The notes under the pieces: generated by a model
The model's database searches: none
What the model saw: only the letters and a program-made list of their open reading frames with translations
What the model was told of the DNA's origin: nothing
Assembly: GCA_047967505.1 (NCBI GenBank)
Contig: CM106539.1
Direction: 5' to 3' (one strand)
Source of the DNA: Dipteris shenzhenensis
Lineage: Eukaryota; Polypodiophyta; Polypodiopsida; Gleicheniales
DNA length: 64,000 nucleotides
Shown here: piece after piece, positions 31,501 through 45,229 of the stretch
How positions within the stretch are numbered: position 1 is the first letter of the stretch
Layout: each line of letters starts with the position of its first letter
Position numbers and translations under genes: made by a program

Positions 31501-34090
31501 GTGATGGTCTGGTGGTGATAATTTTTGAAAATGATTTTTGAAAAATTTGGGGATTTTAAACCACTTTTTAAGAGAGGACAGGGTGGTAGGATGAAAGATA
31601 AGATGTCTATCTACAAGTAGAAGCAACTAAACTCATAAGAAACCTCATTTTTTTAGAGTTTTTGAAGATTTTGTGAGAAAAATGAAATCGATTTTTAAAA
31701 AACAAATCCTACTTTTACCTCACTTTTTTGAGTTTCTTGGGGTGTTTGGTGGTGGCTATGGGCTTTTCGCAATTGTACTTTGGATTATAATGGTTCATGG
31801 AAAGCCAATGCCTTCATGGTTAATGATGCATAAGATAAAATTAATGTGATTTAGTAAGCCCACTATTTTATCTATTAATGTTTTTTGTTTACTACGATTT
31901 ATTTTGTCTTATGACTAAAAAATGTTGTAACTTGTTTGTAGGAAAGTTTTTGGGTTGCCAATCTACCTTTGCATTTGGCATGTGAGACGTTGTTGGCCAA
32001 AAACTTAGTGAAAAAAGTAAATAACTCTCAAACAAGAGTAGGCATGTTTAAGGATTTGGGGCTTATTATGAACATGTGAGGCAAGGCTTCAAGAATGCTA
32101 CAGAGAGACCTGAGGATCCTTCTCTTCTCTTGGACACTTGCTTTCAAAAGTATGATCCGAAGTAGGCTTTTTATCTTACTTTATGGAACATTGGTCTTCT
32201 ATGTTCATTATCATAATGGTTGCAATTATGTTTTCTTTCTTTGCAGTTGCTTTCTTAGACATGCATCCATTAATGTAGGCATGTAGGTGTGAACCACTTG
32301 CACACTACATGCAAACCAAGATACGAATGGCAGTATCAAGTCATATCACGACCTCTTGAAATCAAGGTTCTTGATAGGTATTGCGACTATCCATGGTCGG
32401 CGTGTGGATTGGTGAATACACAAATTGATGTCAGTGGTTCACCCTTATTATTGGTACCAAGACATGCTAAAAGAAATTAAAGAATTTCAACATTAGAAAA
32501 ACTGCACTTTTATCCATTGAGCGTGCCAAATATATTCCTGATAGTTTGTGAATTTCATTGATGATGATCACAAACTTGCTAAGGTGTAAAGCATGAGTCA
32601 ACCAAAGTTGTGGTATACAATGCATCATGAAAGATTGTGAAGGTCAAGTTGTAACTATCATTGGGCCATGAATGGCAATTTATGCAAAGCATCAAGTGAA
32701 GGTATTGATGTTGAATGACATTGATGTGCACACTATCATGTCAAAGAGTACAAATGTTAATTTGATGCCCAATTCCCATGAAAATTTCACCAAAAATTAT
32801 TCAGTATAACATGCAAGAGGAAATGCTTTTACATAGGCAAATATGATCCACAAGCAAAAGCATGCCTAAATGCATGAGAAGGTGTGTACGCAATGCATGA
32901 ATAAAAGGATCCTTCTGATGCAAGGAGCATAATGGCCCATGGCCTTAAAAGAGGGGTGATGAGTTTCATGGCAATCAATAAGTGATACTTATTGTGTTCC
33001 ATTATGGCAGAATGGGACCTCTTCAATTTTCTTAACCATTGATCCATTCAGGCGGACCTGAACCCCTTTTGACAATTGCAAATCAAATCCCAAAGAAAAA
33101 TAAAAAAGCGCACATGCTCTTTTTTGAGTTTCTATCGGTAAATGTGACTTATGGGTGATGGGTATAACAGGGACCAGGATTTCTCCCACACACTCTCTCC
33201 CATCCGTGTACTTCTAACAAATTGCCACACAAATGTGTGTGCTCAATAAAAACTACAAAACCACCAACCCACTAAGTGTGTGATTCCAAGGACATATGTC
33301 GGATAAGCATGATCAATTCTCTTCCTCACATCTCTCGAATGAACTCACTCACTCACTCAATCGGAAACATGTACCCATTGGGCCAGCTCGTATTCTGACC
33401 TATCCCACTTACAATAAGAATTGGAAGAACACTCAAAAACCCAAAATTTCCATGGAACGTTGCTCTTCGGACTCCACTAGAATCCATCGTCTACACATTC
33501 TTTGATACACAATTCATTAGCAGCATCGGATCCAATAAACAACAAAACATTTGCCAAACAACACATTCGAAAACAAAAATCCATAAAACATGCTCTGCTT
33601 AAACAATTCGAGGCATCAGAGTGGCATGAAGTAATGACAAACATTAACCACAACATACTCCATGAAGTAACCTACAAATTTCAAAATAACATGATGTCAC
33701 TTCCCTACCCCTCTACCTTAAGGTTTGAGGGAGGGTGTCAATGAGATGTTATCTAGAGCAAAGAAACAAAGAAACACTTCAACAAGACTCATCTTGAAGT
33801 AGTGGCACCAATTGTTAAAGAAAATGGACAAGGTAAACCAAAATCTCACCTCAACCTTCTCCTTTGTGCCATGTGGGTTGGTCTTAGAGCAATGATGAAT
33901 GCTCCAAATGCTCTTAACCAACTGATTTAGGCAAGATCCTTCACTTCAAACCATGTGTCAAATGGTCACTCTTGAATTGAAGGGATGGATGTTAAAGTGT
34001 GATGCAAGGGAAAAGACAAAAGGGAAGTGGGAGGAGATACACAAGGAAGGGAAGTGAGAAGGGATGAGACACAAGGGAGAAGGGAAAGGG
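31501..34090. other. AT-rich intergenic sequence
   Basis: The stretch 31940-32480 has several short frames that could be remnants of a decayed plus-strand coding region (for example HLHTTCKPRYEWQYQ), but I cannot name it. The rest shows no repeat or coding pattern. Confidence 0.4.
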
Positions 34091-34096
34091 TAAACG

Positions 34097-35400
34097 ATCG
34101 ATGTTGTGGCAGTAGAAGCACCAATTGTCTGCTTGATACTTCAACTACTCATCAAGCTGTAGGAACCCAATGGTAATGCCCTCCTTAGCTTTCTCTTCAA
34201 GCGTCTTCTTAGGACCGTTGTCCTTCTTTGGGTTGGGGGCCGAAACACCCTCTGCCTTAGCATCCTTTGACTGTGCCCCGTTACCGCCCTGTTGATGTGC
34301 CAACGGTAAAGTCTTTGGGCCGGTACGAGATTGTTTGGGCTTGCCTCCCAACATCATCATCTCATGATTTTGCGCAAGAGTCAATGCCCATTCATATGTG
34401 GTCGGCTTGTGGTTCCGCACAGGAAACCAGATTTGAGAGTCCAAATCTCGAATGAACTGCTTTAATTTGTTCGAATCTAATACCCCCAATTGTTGCACCA
34501 TAGTGATGACTTTGTTGTTGTAAGACAACACAAGCAAACCCTTCTGTGAGAGATGTGAAAATTCATCTTTCAACATGGTTAAATACTGCGGAGGTAAAAA
34601 ACATGCACGCAGGTTACATGTAAACTCATCCCAACTATACGTCGTAACTTGAGTAGTAGGGTTAGTATACACACCTAACCAATGTTGCCACCAAGAAACC
34701 GCCTCACCTATAAGATGTGGGGCTGCCAGATGGACTTTGTCCTTGTCATCCACGATTCGAGCTAACGGAAAGTGAACTTCAAACTGATGAATGAACTGTG
34801 CAATAACAGAGTTGTCACACTTACAATCATACTTGGCGAAATTGGGAAAGTTCTTACTAACGGGGCCAACGATCCCGATTGATGTGAGGATACAACCGCG
34901 CTGAGCCCTTCTTGAATAGTGGCCAAAGCACTTGCTTGCTAGGCTTGAATCGAGGCTACCAGCATAGAAATACCTTTTTCACTCACCTTGCGGTCTTCTT
35001 GAATCCATGCAAAAAAAATTTCCAAGCTCGCTAGAGTATGAGTATCGGCATTGATCTCCCGTTCCCTTGTTGTGTCTTCTGCGGCATAAAGTGCATCTTG
35101 AAGCTCGTCGGCCTCTCTTTCTTTGTCTTGCAATCTTCTTTCAATGGCTGCAATTCTTGCCTCATCCTTTTCTTTTTCTTTTTCTTTACTTTCCAACTTT
35201 GCCTCAAGGATCTGAATTTTCCACATCAGGTACACCAAGGCTTCAGCTGCAGTCGGAGTGATAGGCAAAAGAGGTATCTTTGATTCCCTTTCAACATTGC
35301 TCTCGTCAAAGGTTTCTCCTTTCCCTGCCATTTCGTATGGTTCTGTAGTGTTACCAGCTCGAAAAACCACCATACAATGGACTGCACTCGCGGTATTCAA
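34097..35400 (-). pseudogene. gag: Gypsy element E (copy 2): Gag
   Basis: Frame 35400-34939 is the N-terminal part (likely true start MAGKGETFDE). It has a K/E-rich coiled coil (IQILEAKLESKEKEKEKDEA) and is related to 37817-37581 of copy 1. After a gap, frame 34753-34145 is the capsid region (WWQHWLGVY, LKDEFSHLSQKG, QFIRDLDSQIWF). At about 34097 the sequence stops inside the zinc-knuckle coding region, so protease and polymerase are missing. Confidence 0.75.
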
Positions 35401-35413
35401 TTCTCAACCCAAA

Positions 35414-35425
35414 GCTCTGATACCA
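35414..35425 (-). other. Gypsy element E: primer-binding site (copy 2)
   Basis: The minus strand reads TGGTATCAGAGC, complementary to the initiator-Met tRNA 3' end, 1 bp from the LTR. Confidence 0.8.
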
Positions 35426-35426
35426 A

Positions 35427-35913
35427 TGTAGCATGCGAGAGCTAGTGGTCTAAATTTACGAGTATCAACCTTGTTTAAACCGTGCGAGTAATCACTATGC
35501 AAATCCAGACAAGGGGATATGGGAGGATTAGAAGTAGAAGAGGGGATGTGGGGAAAAGACAATGATGTTGCACCGTACGCTGTATGGGGTCCCAATACCG
35601 ACTGCAAGCCCCCCTCCCATAAGGTACTTGCTTTGATTATACTCGGAGAACGTAACCAAATACAACAACTTGCTCATGAATAGAGCAAGAAGACTGAGCA
35701 GAAACTGAATGATAAATTTGAGCAAGAAGACTGAGCAGAAACTGAATGATAAATTTATCTCTGTAGGCTGGAATTATGCCCATTGGCAAGGCCCAAACAA
35801 AGCTATAACTTTGGCCACTGTGCAAACAAGACAAAGGCAGCACAAGATCCTCAATAACTGCTGTAAACTGAAACTATAAATGATGAAAAGATCGACTGAA
35901 ATACTGCCTGTGC
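35427..35913 (-). repeat. Gypsy element E: partial LTR
   Basis: This is homologous to 38004-38455 of the complete LTR and ends in the same TGCTACA. At about 35913 it switches abruptly to RT coding sequence. An exact 37-bp tandem duplication (35683-35719 and 35720-35756) is present here but single in the other LTR. Confidence 0.8.
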
Positions 35914-37364
35914 TTGTCAATTTGTTGAGCGCTCAATAGTCTACAAATAGACGGGTAGACTTGTCTTTCTTCTGTACAAATAAAATCGGAGCAGTAAAAG
36001 GTGAGGATGAAGACCTGATAAAGCCTGCTCGGAGTAGTTGGGCTAACTGCTGTTCCAATTCCCCTTCCATTGCCTTGGAAAGGCGGTAGGGAAATCTACT
36101 AGGGGGCTCTGCACCGGCGACTAAGTCAATTCAGTGGTCCTCTACTCTATGTGGCGGAAGCCGCAGTGGAAGATCATCCCGGAGAAACATGTCAGAATAT
36201 TTCTTCAAGAGCTCGTCCATCTAATGCTATAATTTCAGACAACTCGTCGTTGCCTTGACTATAAGCGTATTCACATAAATGAGTGCACATGTAGCTCCCT
36301 TGAGTATGGCTCTACGGGCCTGGAGGTGAGATCAATGGAATGCCTAGAATGCTCCGATCACCACGGATAGTGATAGGTGAAGAATTGTCATTCATAATGA
36401 TGAATGTGTCCTTCCAATCGGTGACTAGTGCATATTCCCGAAACCACCGGATCCCTAAAATCATGTCACACCCTAGTAAAGGGCAAACAATGAAATCTCG
36501 CTGAAATGTGGCCGTTTAAACCTCAAACTGAAACTGTAAAGCCTTGTGTGATATCCTGGTCTGAAGTCCTGGAGTAAACCCATCAAGTGCTAATGGATGT
36601 GGTACCAAGGTACAACCCATCTTCTTTGCCAATTGTGGGGACATAGCATCCTCAGAGCTGCCTGGATCCAAAAGAACAACAAACTTATGTCCCTTGGCTG
36701 TCTCAAAGACTCGTATGAGAGCTCGTGCCTCATGATCAGTGTCTCCCTCGTTCTTACCATCAAACACCATGGGTGGTACGGCATTGAGAGTAGGAAATTG
36801 GACCACATTGGTTGTTTCTAGAGATGCGGTGGAAGTCTCTGCGGAAGCCACCGTCGAAGCGGATGGCCGAGCAAGCCACTTGGGACAAGCTTTCTTTCCG
36901 TGACCAATGTTGTGGCAGTAGAACCACCGATTGTCTGCTTGATACTTCCGTTGCTCATCAGGCTGTAGGAACCCACCGATGATGCCCTCCTTAGCTTTCT
37001 CTTCGAGCGTCTTCTTAGAACAGATGTCCTTCTTTGGGTTAGGGGCCAAATCACCCTCTGCCTTAGCATCCTTTGATTGTGCCCCGTTACCACCCTGTTA
37101 ATGTGCCGACAGCGAAGTCTTTGGGCCTGTAGGAGCTTGTTTGGGCTTGCCTCCCAACAACATCATCTCATGATTTTGCACAAGGATCAGTGCCCGTTCG
37201 TATCTGGTCGGCTTGTGGTTCCCCACAGGAAACCAGATCTGAGAGTCCAAACCTTTGTTTAAATCTGCTACCCCCAATTGTTGTGCCATAGTGATGACTT
37301 TGTTACTGTAAGACAACACTGGCAAACCCTTCTGTGAGAGACGTGAAAATTCATCTTCCGACAT
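35914..37364 (-). pseudogene. Gypsy element E (copy 1): Gag end, protease, start of RT
   Basis: 37364-37098 is the capsid C-terminus. 37049-36516 holds a zinc knuckle (CHNIGHGKKACPK) and then the protease loop VVLLDPGSSEDAMS (DPG in place of DSG); a stop at 36516 is followed in the same region by DMILGIRWFREYA. Between 36100 and 35930 the RT begins, with FTAPILFVQKKDKSTRLFVD. At 35913 this joins the partial LTR, so the rest of RT, RNase H and integrase are absent. Confidence 0.75.
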
Positions 37365-37399
37365 GGTTAAATACTGCGGAGGTAAAAATGAGCACGCAG

Positions 37400-37990
37400 G
37401 TCACATGTAAACTCATCCCAACTACATCGTAACTTGAGTAGTAGGGTTAGTATACAGACTTGACCAATGTTGCCACCAAGCAACCGCCTCACCTATAAGA
37501 TGTGGGGCTGCCAGATGAACTTTGTCCTTGTCGTCCATGATTCGAACTAATGGAAAGTGAACCTCAAATTGATGAATGAACTATGCAATAACGGAGTTGT
37601 CACACTTACCATCATACTTAGTGAAATTGGGGGAAGTTCTTACCAATGGTGTCTTCTGCAGCATAAAGTGCATCTTGAAGTCGTCCTCTCTTTCTTTGGC
37701 TTGCAGTCTTCTTTTGACAGCTGCGATTTTTGCCTCATCCTTTTTCTTTTCTTTTTCTTTTTCTTTACTTTCCAACTTTGCCTCAAGGATCTGAATTTTG
37801 TGCATCAGGTACTCCAAGGCTTCACCTGCAGTTGGAGTGCTAGGCAGAAGGGGTATTTCTGATTCCCCCTCAACATTGCTCTCGTAAGGTTTCTCCTTTC
37901 CTTGCCATTTTGTATGGTTCTGTAGTCTTACCAGATCGCAAAACCACCATACAATGGACTATACTCACGGTAGTCAATTCTCAACCTAAA
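37400..37990 (-). pseudogene. gag: Gypsy element E (copy 1): Gag N-terminus
   Basis: This is homologous to 34760-35400, including the coiled coil (IQILEAKLESKEKEKEKKKD), but has an internal deletion near 37640 and several frameshifts. It lies just after the primer site at 37991-38002. Confidence 0.65.
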
Positions 37991-38002
37991 GCTTTGATAC
38001 CA
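37991..38002 (-). other. Gypsy element E: primer-binding site (copy 1)
   Basis: The minus strand reads TGGTATCAAAGC, one base different from copy 2, 1 bp inside the complete LTR. Confidence 0.8.
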
Positions 38003-38003
38003 A

Positions 38004-39069
38004 TGTAGCATGCGAGAGCTAGCAGTCTAAATTTACGAGTATCAACCTTCTTTAAACTGTGTGAGTAATCACTATGCAAATCCATACAAGGGGATATGAG
38101 AGGATTAGAAATAGAAGAGGAGATGTGGGGATAAGACAATGATGTTGCATTGTATGCTGCATGGGATCCCAATACCCACTGCAGGGCCCCCTTCCCGTAA
38201 GGGAAAGTACTTGTTTATACTCGGAGAAGGAAACCAAATACAACAACTTGCTCGTGAATAGAGCAAGAAGACTGAGCAGAAACTGAATGATAAATTTATC
38301 TCTGTAGGCTGGAATTATGCCCGTTGGCAAGGCCCAAACAAGTTGTAACTTTGGCCACTATGCAAATGAGACAAAGGCAACACAAGATCCTCAGTAACTG
38401 CTGTAAACTGAAAGTATAAATGATGAAAAGACTGACTGAAATACTGCCTGTGCAAGCCTCGAAAGCTTGCTCCTGTATGCTGTTGTGCTGCTTTTGGATG
38501 AGCTTTCAGGATGACTCCAACGATGCCCACCACTGGCTGGATCTGATCTGCAAAGGGGGCTGAATGCAGAGGATGTAGAGGGCTGGAAGCAGGCTGGAGC
38601 AGGCAGAAATGAGCACTGGAAGTGCTGGAGCTGATATGCAATTATGAGGAGCTAGGGTATGCTTTTATAGGCTAGCCAACTAGGTGGTCGGCCAGTTCTA
38701 AAGGGGGTCGTCAAGTTCTAGAACTGGTCAACCAGCCATTTAGCTGGTCTTCCAACTGACTGCTCACCCGGTTCCCTCCTGAGCCATTCCTGCTCCTGAA
38801 TGCTTGCTGAAAACATTGTTCTGGCATTGTTTTATCCATCTTTGACTGCGCCAATGGACTAGACTCTCACTGGTTCTCCGTGGGTAGAGTGAACTTACAC
38901 TACTACCAACTAGGTAGCTCATGCCTGACTATCCCTTGGACTGAGGGCTCACATGGGGCTATGGCATACCACAAAATATCTTCTAAAACTACAACTAGAA
39001 CTGTACAATTGCACTAGATCATGAGCCAGCTTGTCCCATGCTACCCTAGTGCAGGGGTTGCATGTGACA
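38004..39069 (-). repeat. Gypsy element E: complete 5' LTR
   Basis: This is 1066 bp; the minus strand begins TGTCACATGC and ends ATGCTACA. A TATAAAAG box at 38662-38669 points towards the element. Its inner half is shared with 35427-35913. Confidence 0.8.
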
Positions 39070-40108
39070 AATTATGGCCAACGTGATTCTACCAAAAAGA
39101 TCAACTCATAAGATAAATTTCAAATCCAGTGATCCTAGACCCTCAACATTTTATGAGATCATAAAATGCTTCATATATTCAAAGGGAAATACATTTAGCA
39201 TCCAACTGGGGAGCCCAAGATAATATCATGTCTGTACAAGCAAAACAAACCAAGGCTGAATACATATTCCCTCTACTAATATGGCCTCTGAGAGGCATAT
39301 ACATCAAAAACTTCTTGTCCACAAGGATAGCCACAGGGAATGTTGTCTCTAAACTCCAAATCTGATGCAGTCTTGGAACAAGGATCTATATGTCATACCC
39401 ACTACTCAGATGTGCTATCAATTGACTATGATTGCTCACAGTTGACCATGCATTCAATCAAGCTTTGACTTGATTTTGTTTTGGTGTAGCCTCCACTGTA
39501 ACAGCTCTTGTGATTTGGATAAAAGTCCATCAATGTATGCTTGCATCCTTCCAATAAGTGACAATTTACAGTCCTTCAGCAAGATCTCAAGACACCTACA
39601 TACTCAGGAAATCAATCCATTCTTTTAATATCCAGCCCTGTTTTGACTGTACCCTACACACATACTCCTTTCTCATCTCAAAATGCATGGGCTGCCTTTC
39701 ATTCCACCATTGGATGGCTTATGAAAAGAAAAGAAACACCTGCAGCTGATTATTGATTGGTCCTTGATTGGACAGCTTCAACCTAATGTATGACCAACAG
39801 TTAGGGTACGATCGAGGAGATCCAAAGGGGAATGCATGCTGTTCTCTACCTTCGGCATCTCTTGTTGGTAGTGGTCCTTGTCCATCTAAGGGCATGTAAG
39901 AGTTGATATACCTTAATGTCAAGACAACTGCATTTATATTGGAGGACCACTCGCCTTATTGAATTGAGAAAAGAACCAATCTAAGACATCAAATGCTGCT
40001 CACTGAAATGCACAATGAGTGCTCCAACTGATACTTGAGGGTTGAAATTTGTTGCCAATGGTTATTTATTACACGACTACTTAGCATAATGTAGTGAGAG
40101 AGAAGTAT
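39070..40108. other. No recognised feature
   Basis: This is intergenic sequence between the LTR and the LINE target site. No coding motif is seen. Confidence 0.5.
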
Positions 40109-40212
40109 ACACACACACACACACTTTTTTTTTTGTAAAACCAAGATACTTATATTATAAAACATTCATTTACATCCAGGCCGTGCTCAAAAGAGAGCTA
40201 CAGCCCTATCCA

Positions 40213-43200
40213 TCAGAAACAGTAAAAGAAAAGTTGAATACAAGAAACATCCAAATCTTCCTCATGTAAGGCATCATATAAAGACTGCCTTAATGAGGCT
40301 CTGAAAAACTCATAAGGATGCTGAAGAGGAGAATTCAGATATGCTTGGATGCGCTGCAGCCAGAGGGTCCATAAGGCCCAGTATATGATCCAGTGGAAGA
40401 AGAGAGAATACTGTGACAAAGAAGCTGATAGTGTGCCATACATCTAGAAAAACCTGTAGAACCTGTGTGCTGGAAATCTGAGAGATAAAAAATAGGAGAT
40501 TCTATCTAGAAGGTCTCTGGAATATGAACAAAACCACAATAAATGCGGAATACTCTCCGATGCAAGGTGACATCTTGGACAGAGAGATGAAGCTATTCGT
40601 CGTTTAGCCAATTTCACGCCCACTGGGAGAATACCAACAATACATCTCCATAGGAATAGTCTTTGCTTCAATGGCATTTTCAACTTCCATATCATTTGCA
40701 ATCTTCTTTTACACCAGGCTAATGATTTGTTCAGATGCCATAAAGAATTAGCATGATGGGCAATCCAAGGAGGAGGTAATATTAATCTATAAGCCTGTAT
40801 AGATGTCAATGACTGCAAAGGCTTAGAAGAAATGCTTGAACTCGAAGACTGAAGGTGCCAATCTTGAAGCCTGTCACTGCCATTCAATGTCGGAATTGGA
40901 AGCAGAGGAAGTAGGAGATCAGCAATAGCTTTCCAAATAGGTCTATGATGCATAGCCAGGTTGTATTGTCTACATGCTGCTGGAAAAAGGAGAATATTTC
41001 CTTGCATATCTACAACGTCATCAATGAACCGGATACCCATTTTCATAAGATTGTAAGCTCTGATGGGTTGTTGAACAGCAAGGGGAGAGGAAAACACAGC
41101 ACTCCAATGAATACTCTCCAATCTGAGTGATGATGCCAGAGAAGCAGGATGAGGAGACCATTTGATGTGAGAGAGTACTTGCTTCCAATCCTGAATCAAG
41201 GAATTAGAAAATGGACAACCAGGGATTTTACCTTGAAAATTTCCAAGTACTACTTCCGATGGATCTACTATCCAATGTCCATACGCATGTATGCGCCTCT
41301 GACCACACAAAATTGCTAGCATAATAGACCAAGGCTGCTCTTGTTGAAAGAATGTTTTGAGCATAGTAATCTTTCTTGCCAACACATGATATTTGATGTT
41401 TATTATATTCAAACCACCATGCATTCTGGGTGAGCAAAGCAAGTCCATTTTGAGCAACCGTAAAGCTTTTTTATGAAGCTTGGTTTTCCAAAAAATCTCC
41501 ATGGCTTGAGACATAAAAGATGAGAGATCTCGAGATGACCAATGTAATAGAGGAAGGTAGAACTGGACATAAGCTAGAACAATAGACTGGACAATTCGAA
41601 GCCGTACATGCAGAGGCCATGTGGAAATCTTCCAATATTGTAATTTGTCCTGAATTTTGTTGAACACCCACAACATTTGTTGCTTATTACTGATTTTCCA
41701 GCCAATAGGATAACCCAAATGTCTTACTATATTTTCCGGTTGAATAATCTGGCCTGGCCACAGAATAGCATGCCAATCACAAAGCTTGAGAGGCAAGAGT
41801 TTTGATTTCTGAAAATTAATTTTAAGACCAGCTGCCAACCCAAAATCTGAAAGGGTATCCATCAAGAGGCGAATCTCCAATGGACTGTTCTTTAGCATGA
41901 AGAATGAATCATCTGCATAGGCCTGCGCTATGAAGGGTCGTGAACCAGAAATCTGAAGCCCCTCTAGCTGTCCAGTATCAACCATGTGATCCATATAAAG
42001 AAGCAAAGGATGTGAAGCGATGGCATAAAGCAAGGCACTGAGAGGACATCCTTGTCGAACCGAACGTTCGAGAGTCCAAGACTCAGACAAATGTTTCCCT
42101 ATAAAGCATTGTGCAGTAGAATTTGAATAAAGCCAATATATGACATTAGATAGCTTTGGCCCAAAACCAAGTTTTTGCATGATTTGAGAGACATAATCCC
42201 ACTGTACTGTATCAAACGCCTTCGCCACATCCACCTGCATGACCAACACATCTTGATCTGAATATTTAGCATATTCCATTGCGATAAGAGTGTTAGTGAT
42301 ATTGTCATGTATGTGCCGTCTTGGAACAAAACCATATTGCCTGGGATGAAGTCCATCATGAAGGATATCCTTTATCCGATGTACCAACATTTTGGCAATC
42401 AGTTTGTATATCACCGGCATCAAAGTAATTGGTCTCCAGTCATCCATAGTCTCACAAAGAATCTTTTTGGGCACAAGCCTAACCAAACCATGCTTCCAAG
42501 CTGAGGGAAGATGTTGGTGCTGCCATGCTGCATTAATAAACTGCAGAATTGGACCCTTTATTTCTGGCCAAAAGGCTTCGAAAAATTCAACCGTCAGACC
42601 ATCCCAGCCAGGGGATTTATGTTTACCCAAATGCTTAAGGGCTTCATCCAATTCATCATCTGAAAAAGACATTTCCAGCATTGAGGCTTTTTGCGGGGAG
42701 ACAATGGGAGAAACAAGCTCAGTAAATCTGTTACGAGCCAATGCGACCTGAGGTGCAGAAGAGGATGGCTGAGAATAAAGAAACTGAAAATGATCCAGAC
42801 ATTGTTTTTCAAGCTGAGAGAGAGACTGGGTCCAGAGACCATCTGATTTCCTTACCCTCATGATAGATTGGCTTTGTCTGTGTGCATGTAAGTTCCGGAA
42901 AAAAGATTTAGAGGAACAGCCCTTATCTAGCATAGGTTTAACTCTGGCCCTAATCTGCCATTTAGACAGCTTGCGTTTGTCATTGGCATCAATTATAGAG
43001 GAAGCACAAGACAATAAATGCTGCTCAGAATCAGATAGAGATCTTCGATGACTAATCCGTACAAGATACTGCTTGTATGATTTTGCCCACTGGATATGCT
43101 GTCTGGTTTCTGCCAAGTACCATCTTCCATATTCCTTGATGACATTTTGAATACGATGTATGAAAGAGATCCAAGCAAATTCCAGATCCTCCTGAGCATG

Positions 43201-44031
43201 GGATAGCAATGGCCTGCAAGCCAGTCTGATCATATGCTGAAATTTATCATGAGAAAGATAGAATTGATTAACCTGTAAATTTCTGACTGAAGAGAGCTGC
43301 AAGTCATCCAGAGGCATACCAAAAGAAAGGGTGAGCCAAAGTGGAGTGTGATCAGATAATTGTTGTGAATAATCAGTCCACATCTGACATGTATATTCAT
43401 CATAATGCTGAGCATGAATGAGATAAAATCTATCAAGCCTGGCCCAATAATCTGTGAGAGCATTATGGTGATATGTAAATCCCATCACTGAAGGATGAGT
43501 TGCTGTCCATAAATCTGCAAATCGAAGTGATGAAGTCATGTGTTCCCATTGCTGGATTTCAGAGGGCAGCATATGTGATTTATGCGTGGTATTGTCCTTC
43601 CAGTGAGGAGAATTGTTAAAATCGCCATAAAGTAGAGCATTAGAGGACCAGGGATATTGCTTTATGGAGTTCCACATTTGAGCTCTGGAAGCTGAATTTT
43701 GAGAGGCATACAAAGATCCTATTTCAAAAATCTCTCCATTGATCATGCATTGGATAATCATCCATCGTCCACCTAGATCATTATATGCTATCAAGGGTTG
43801 CAGATCATGTCTGGCTAAAATGCACAGCCCAGAGAATTGTTCCGATCCTGAATAGAATATATCATATCCTGAAAAAAACCCATGCTGTCCAGCAAAAAAA
43901 TGCTGATTATGCTCTTGGAGACATACAACATCCGGATGAGTTGTATTTATATAATGCCAGAGAAGCCTCCATTTATTCTGGTTGCAGAGGCCCTGTATAT
44001 TATAGGAAAAACATTTAAGAGAAGCACGCAT
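40213..44031 (-). pseudogene. LINE ORF2: endonuclease and reverse transcriptase
   Basis: The frame is open for 1195 codons (44031-40444), then TAG, then 76 more codons in phase to 40213, where homology to plant LINE ends (WALWTLWLQRI) is still evident. Endonuclease: N11, E40, GDFNN at 136-140, D200 and SDH at 226-228. RT: VRLVPKKI near 520, DVAKAFDTVQWD at 601, RQGCPLSALLY at 659, and catalytic YADD at 705-708. A terminal zinc-binding segment (CPRCHLASESIPHLLWFC) lies near residue 1150. All catalytic residues are present. It nicks target DNA and copies the element RNA in place. ORF2 overlaps the ORF1 frame by about 85 bp. Confidence 0.9.
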
Positions 44032-45197
44032 GAAAATATATACAAGAGAATGATCGGTCCTCCAAAAGAGCGGGAGGCCTCAAGCCTCTGCCATTGCCAC
44101 AGGGTCTTGCTGACCCTCAGCTTCCAATTCCCTGATAATATCATCTTCTTCACAAAGGGGAAGACCCTTCGAGATTGGAGAGGTCTTTGTTTGAGAGGGA
44201 CCGTCTTCTTTGCAGTCTGCCATCCCTCATGAGAAGATGGAATGTTTTCTCCTAACTTGCGTTTGCCTTTATCCTTATTTTGAGCTGAATTGGCCTGGCT
44301 CCCTGTATGAACTGAAGGCTTTGCTCCTTTAGCTTCAATCTTTTCCACATATGTCTTCTGACCTCCTTTATTAGAAGGCAGAGGAATAGCAGCTGGAGGA
44401 GGTGGATGAAGGATAGAAGGACACTCCGAAGCAAGATGCCCAAATTTGTGACAAGAAAAACAAGCTCCAGCAAAAATGCCCCATTTTAAGGTGAAATATT
44501 TCTTGCCCAAATTAACACCCTCAATCTCAACTGCAATAGAAGAAGGGGTCGGTCTATCAGTATCCTATAATATGGTAAAACGATTTTTATTACCTGTTGG
44601 ACGAGGGGGACAGATCACTTGTCCCAATGTCATAGCTAAACCTGGAAGCTCTGTTCTCATATAATCTGGAAAATCAACCACTTCAACCCATACAGGGCAA
44701 TGATGCTTGATGAGGTTCTGATAGTCCTTATTGGGGGACCAGGGCATGATATGCACCATCTGGCGACCAAAAAATAAAGGGGACATTTCCAGCATCTTTT
44801 GTTTTGTCAAAGCATCCAAAAGATGAACTTCATAAAATCCTCGGGAGGCAAAATAGACTCCTTCTACAAAGCATCCACCTAGGAGAGAATTCACCCATTG
44901 TCCCACATCATTAGTAGAGGGAATTTTGCCTGGGAAAAAGATGATAACTGCAGTTTGAGAAAGCTTCTTCAAAGGTTGCACAAGAGATGGCAGCTTCATT
45001 TTGTAAGTGAGTTCCGGAGCAAGTTGAATCCATTCCCTTCTGCTTTGTTGAAAATCATCATTCAGCATATCAAACACATAGGAAGCATCTTCAGAAGAAG
45101 GAGCTATGGGGGAAGAGGCTTCCCTTAATTGTCTTTTGGGTTCAGGAGAGAGGGCTCTCTTGACATAGTACTTGTTTGCTTCTGCCATGGAGGCCAA
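43947..45197 (-). pseudogene. LINE ORF1: DUF4283-like with CCHC knuckle
   Basis: 45197-44565 (210 codons) reads MASMAEANKYYV, then a DUF4283-type fold (VIIFFPGKIPSTNDVGQWV, then PVWVEVVDFPDYM and PGLAMTLGQV). One TAG (44565-44567) interrupts; the same frame resumes to 43947 with CFSCHKFGHLASEC, a C-x2-C-x4-H-x4-C knuckle, and a basic Lys-rich stretch. ORF1 proteins of plant LINEs coat the element RNA. Apart from the TAG the frame is continuous for 416 codons. Confidence 0.8.
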
Positions 45198-45229
45198 GGG
45201 ATTGAACAGATATCAAACAGGGAGAATCG

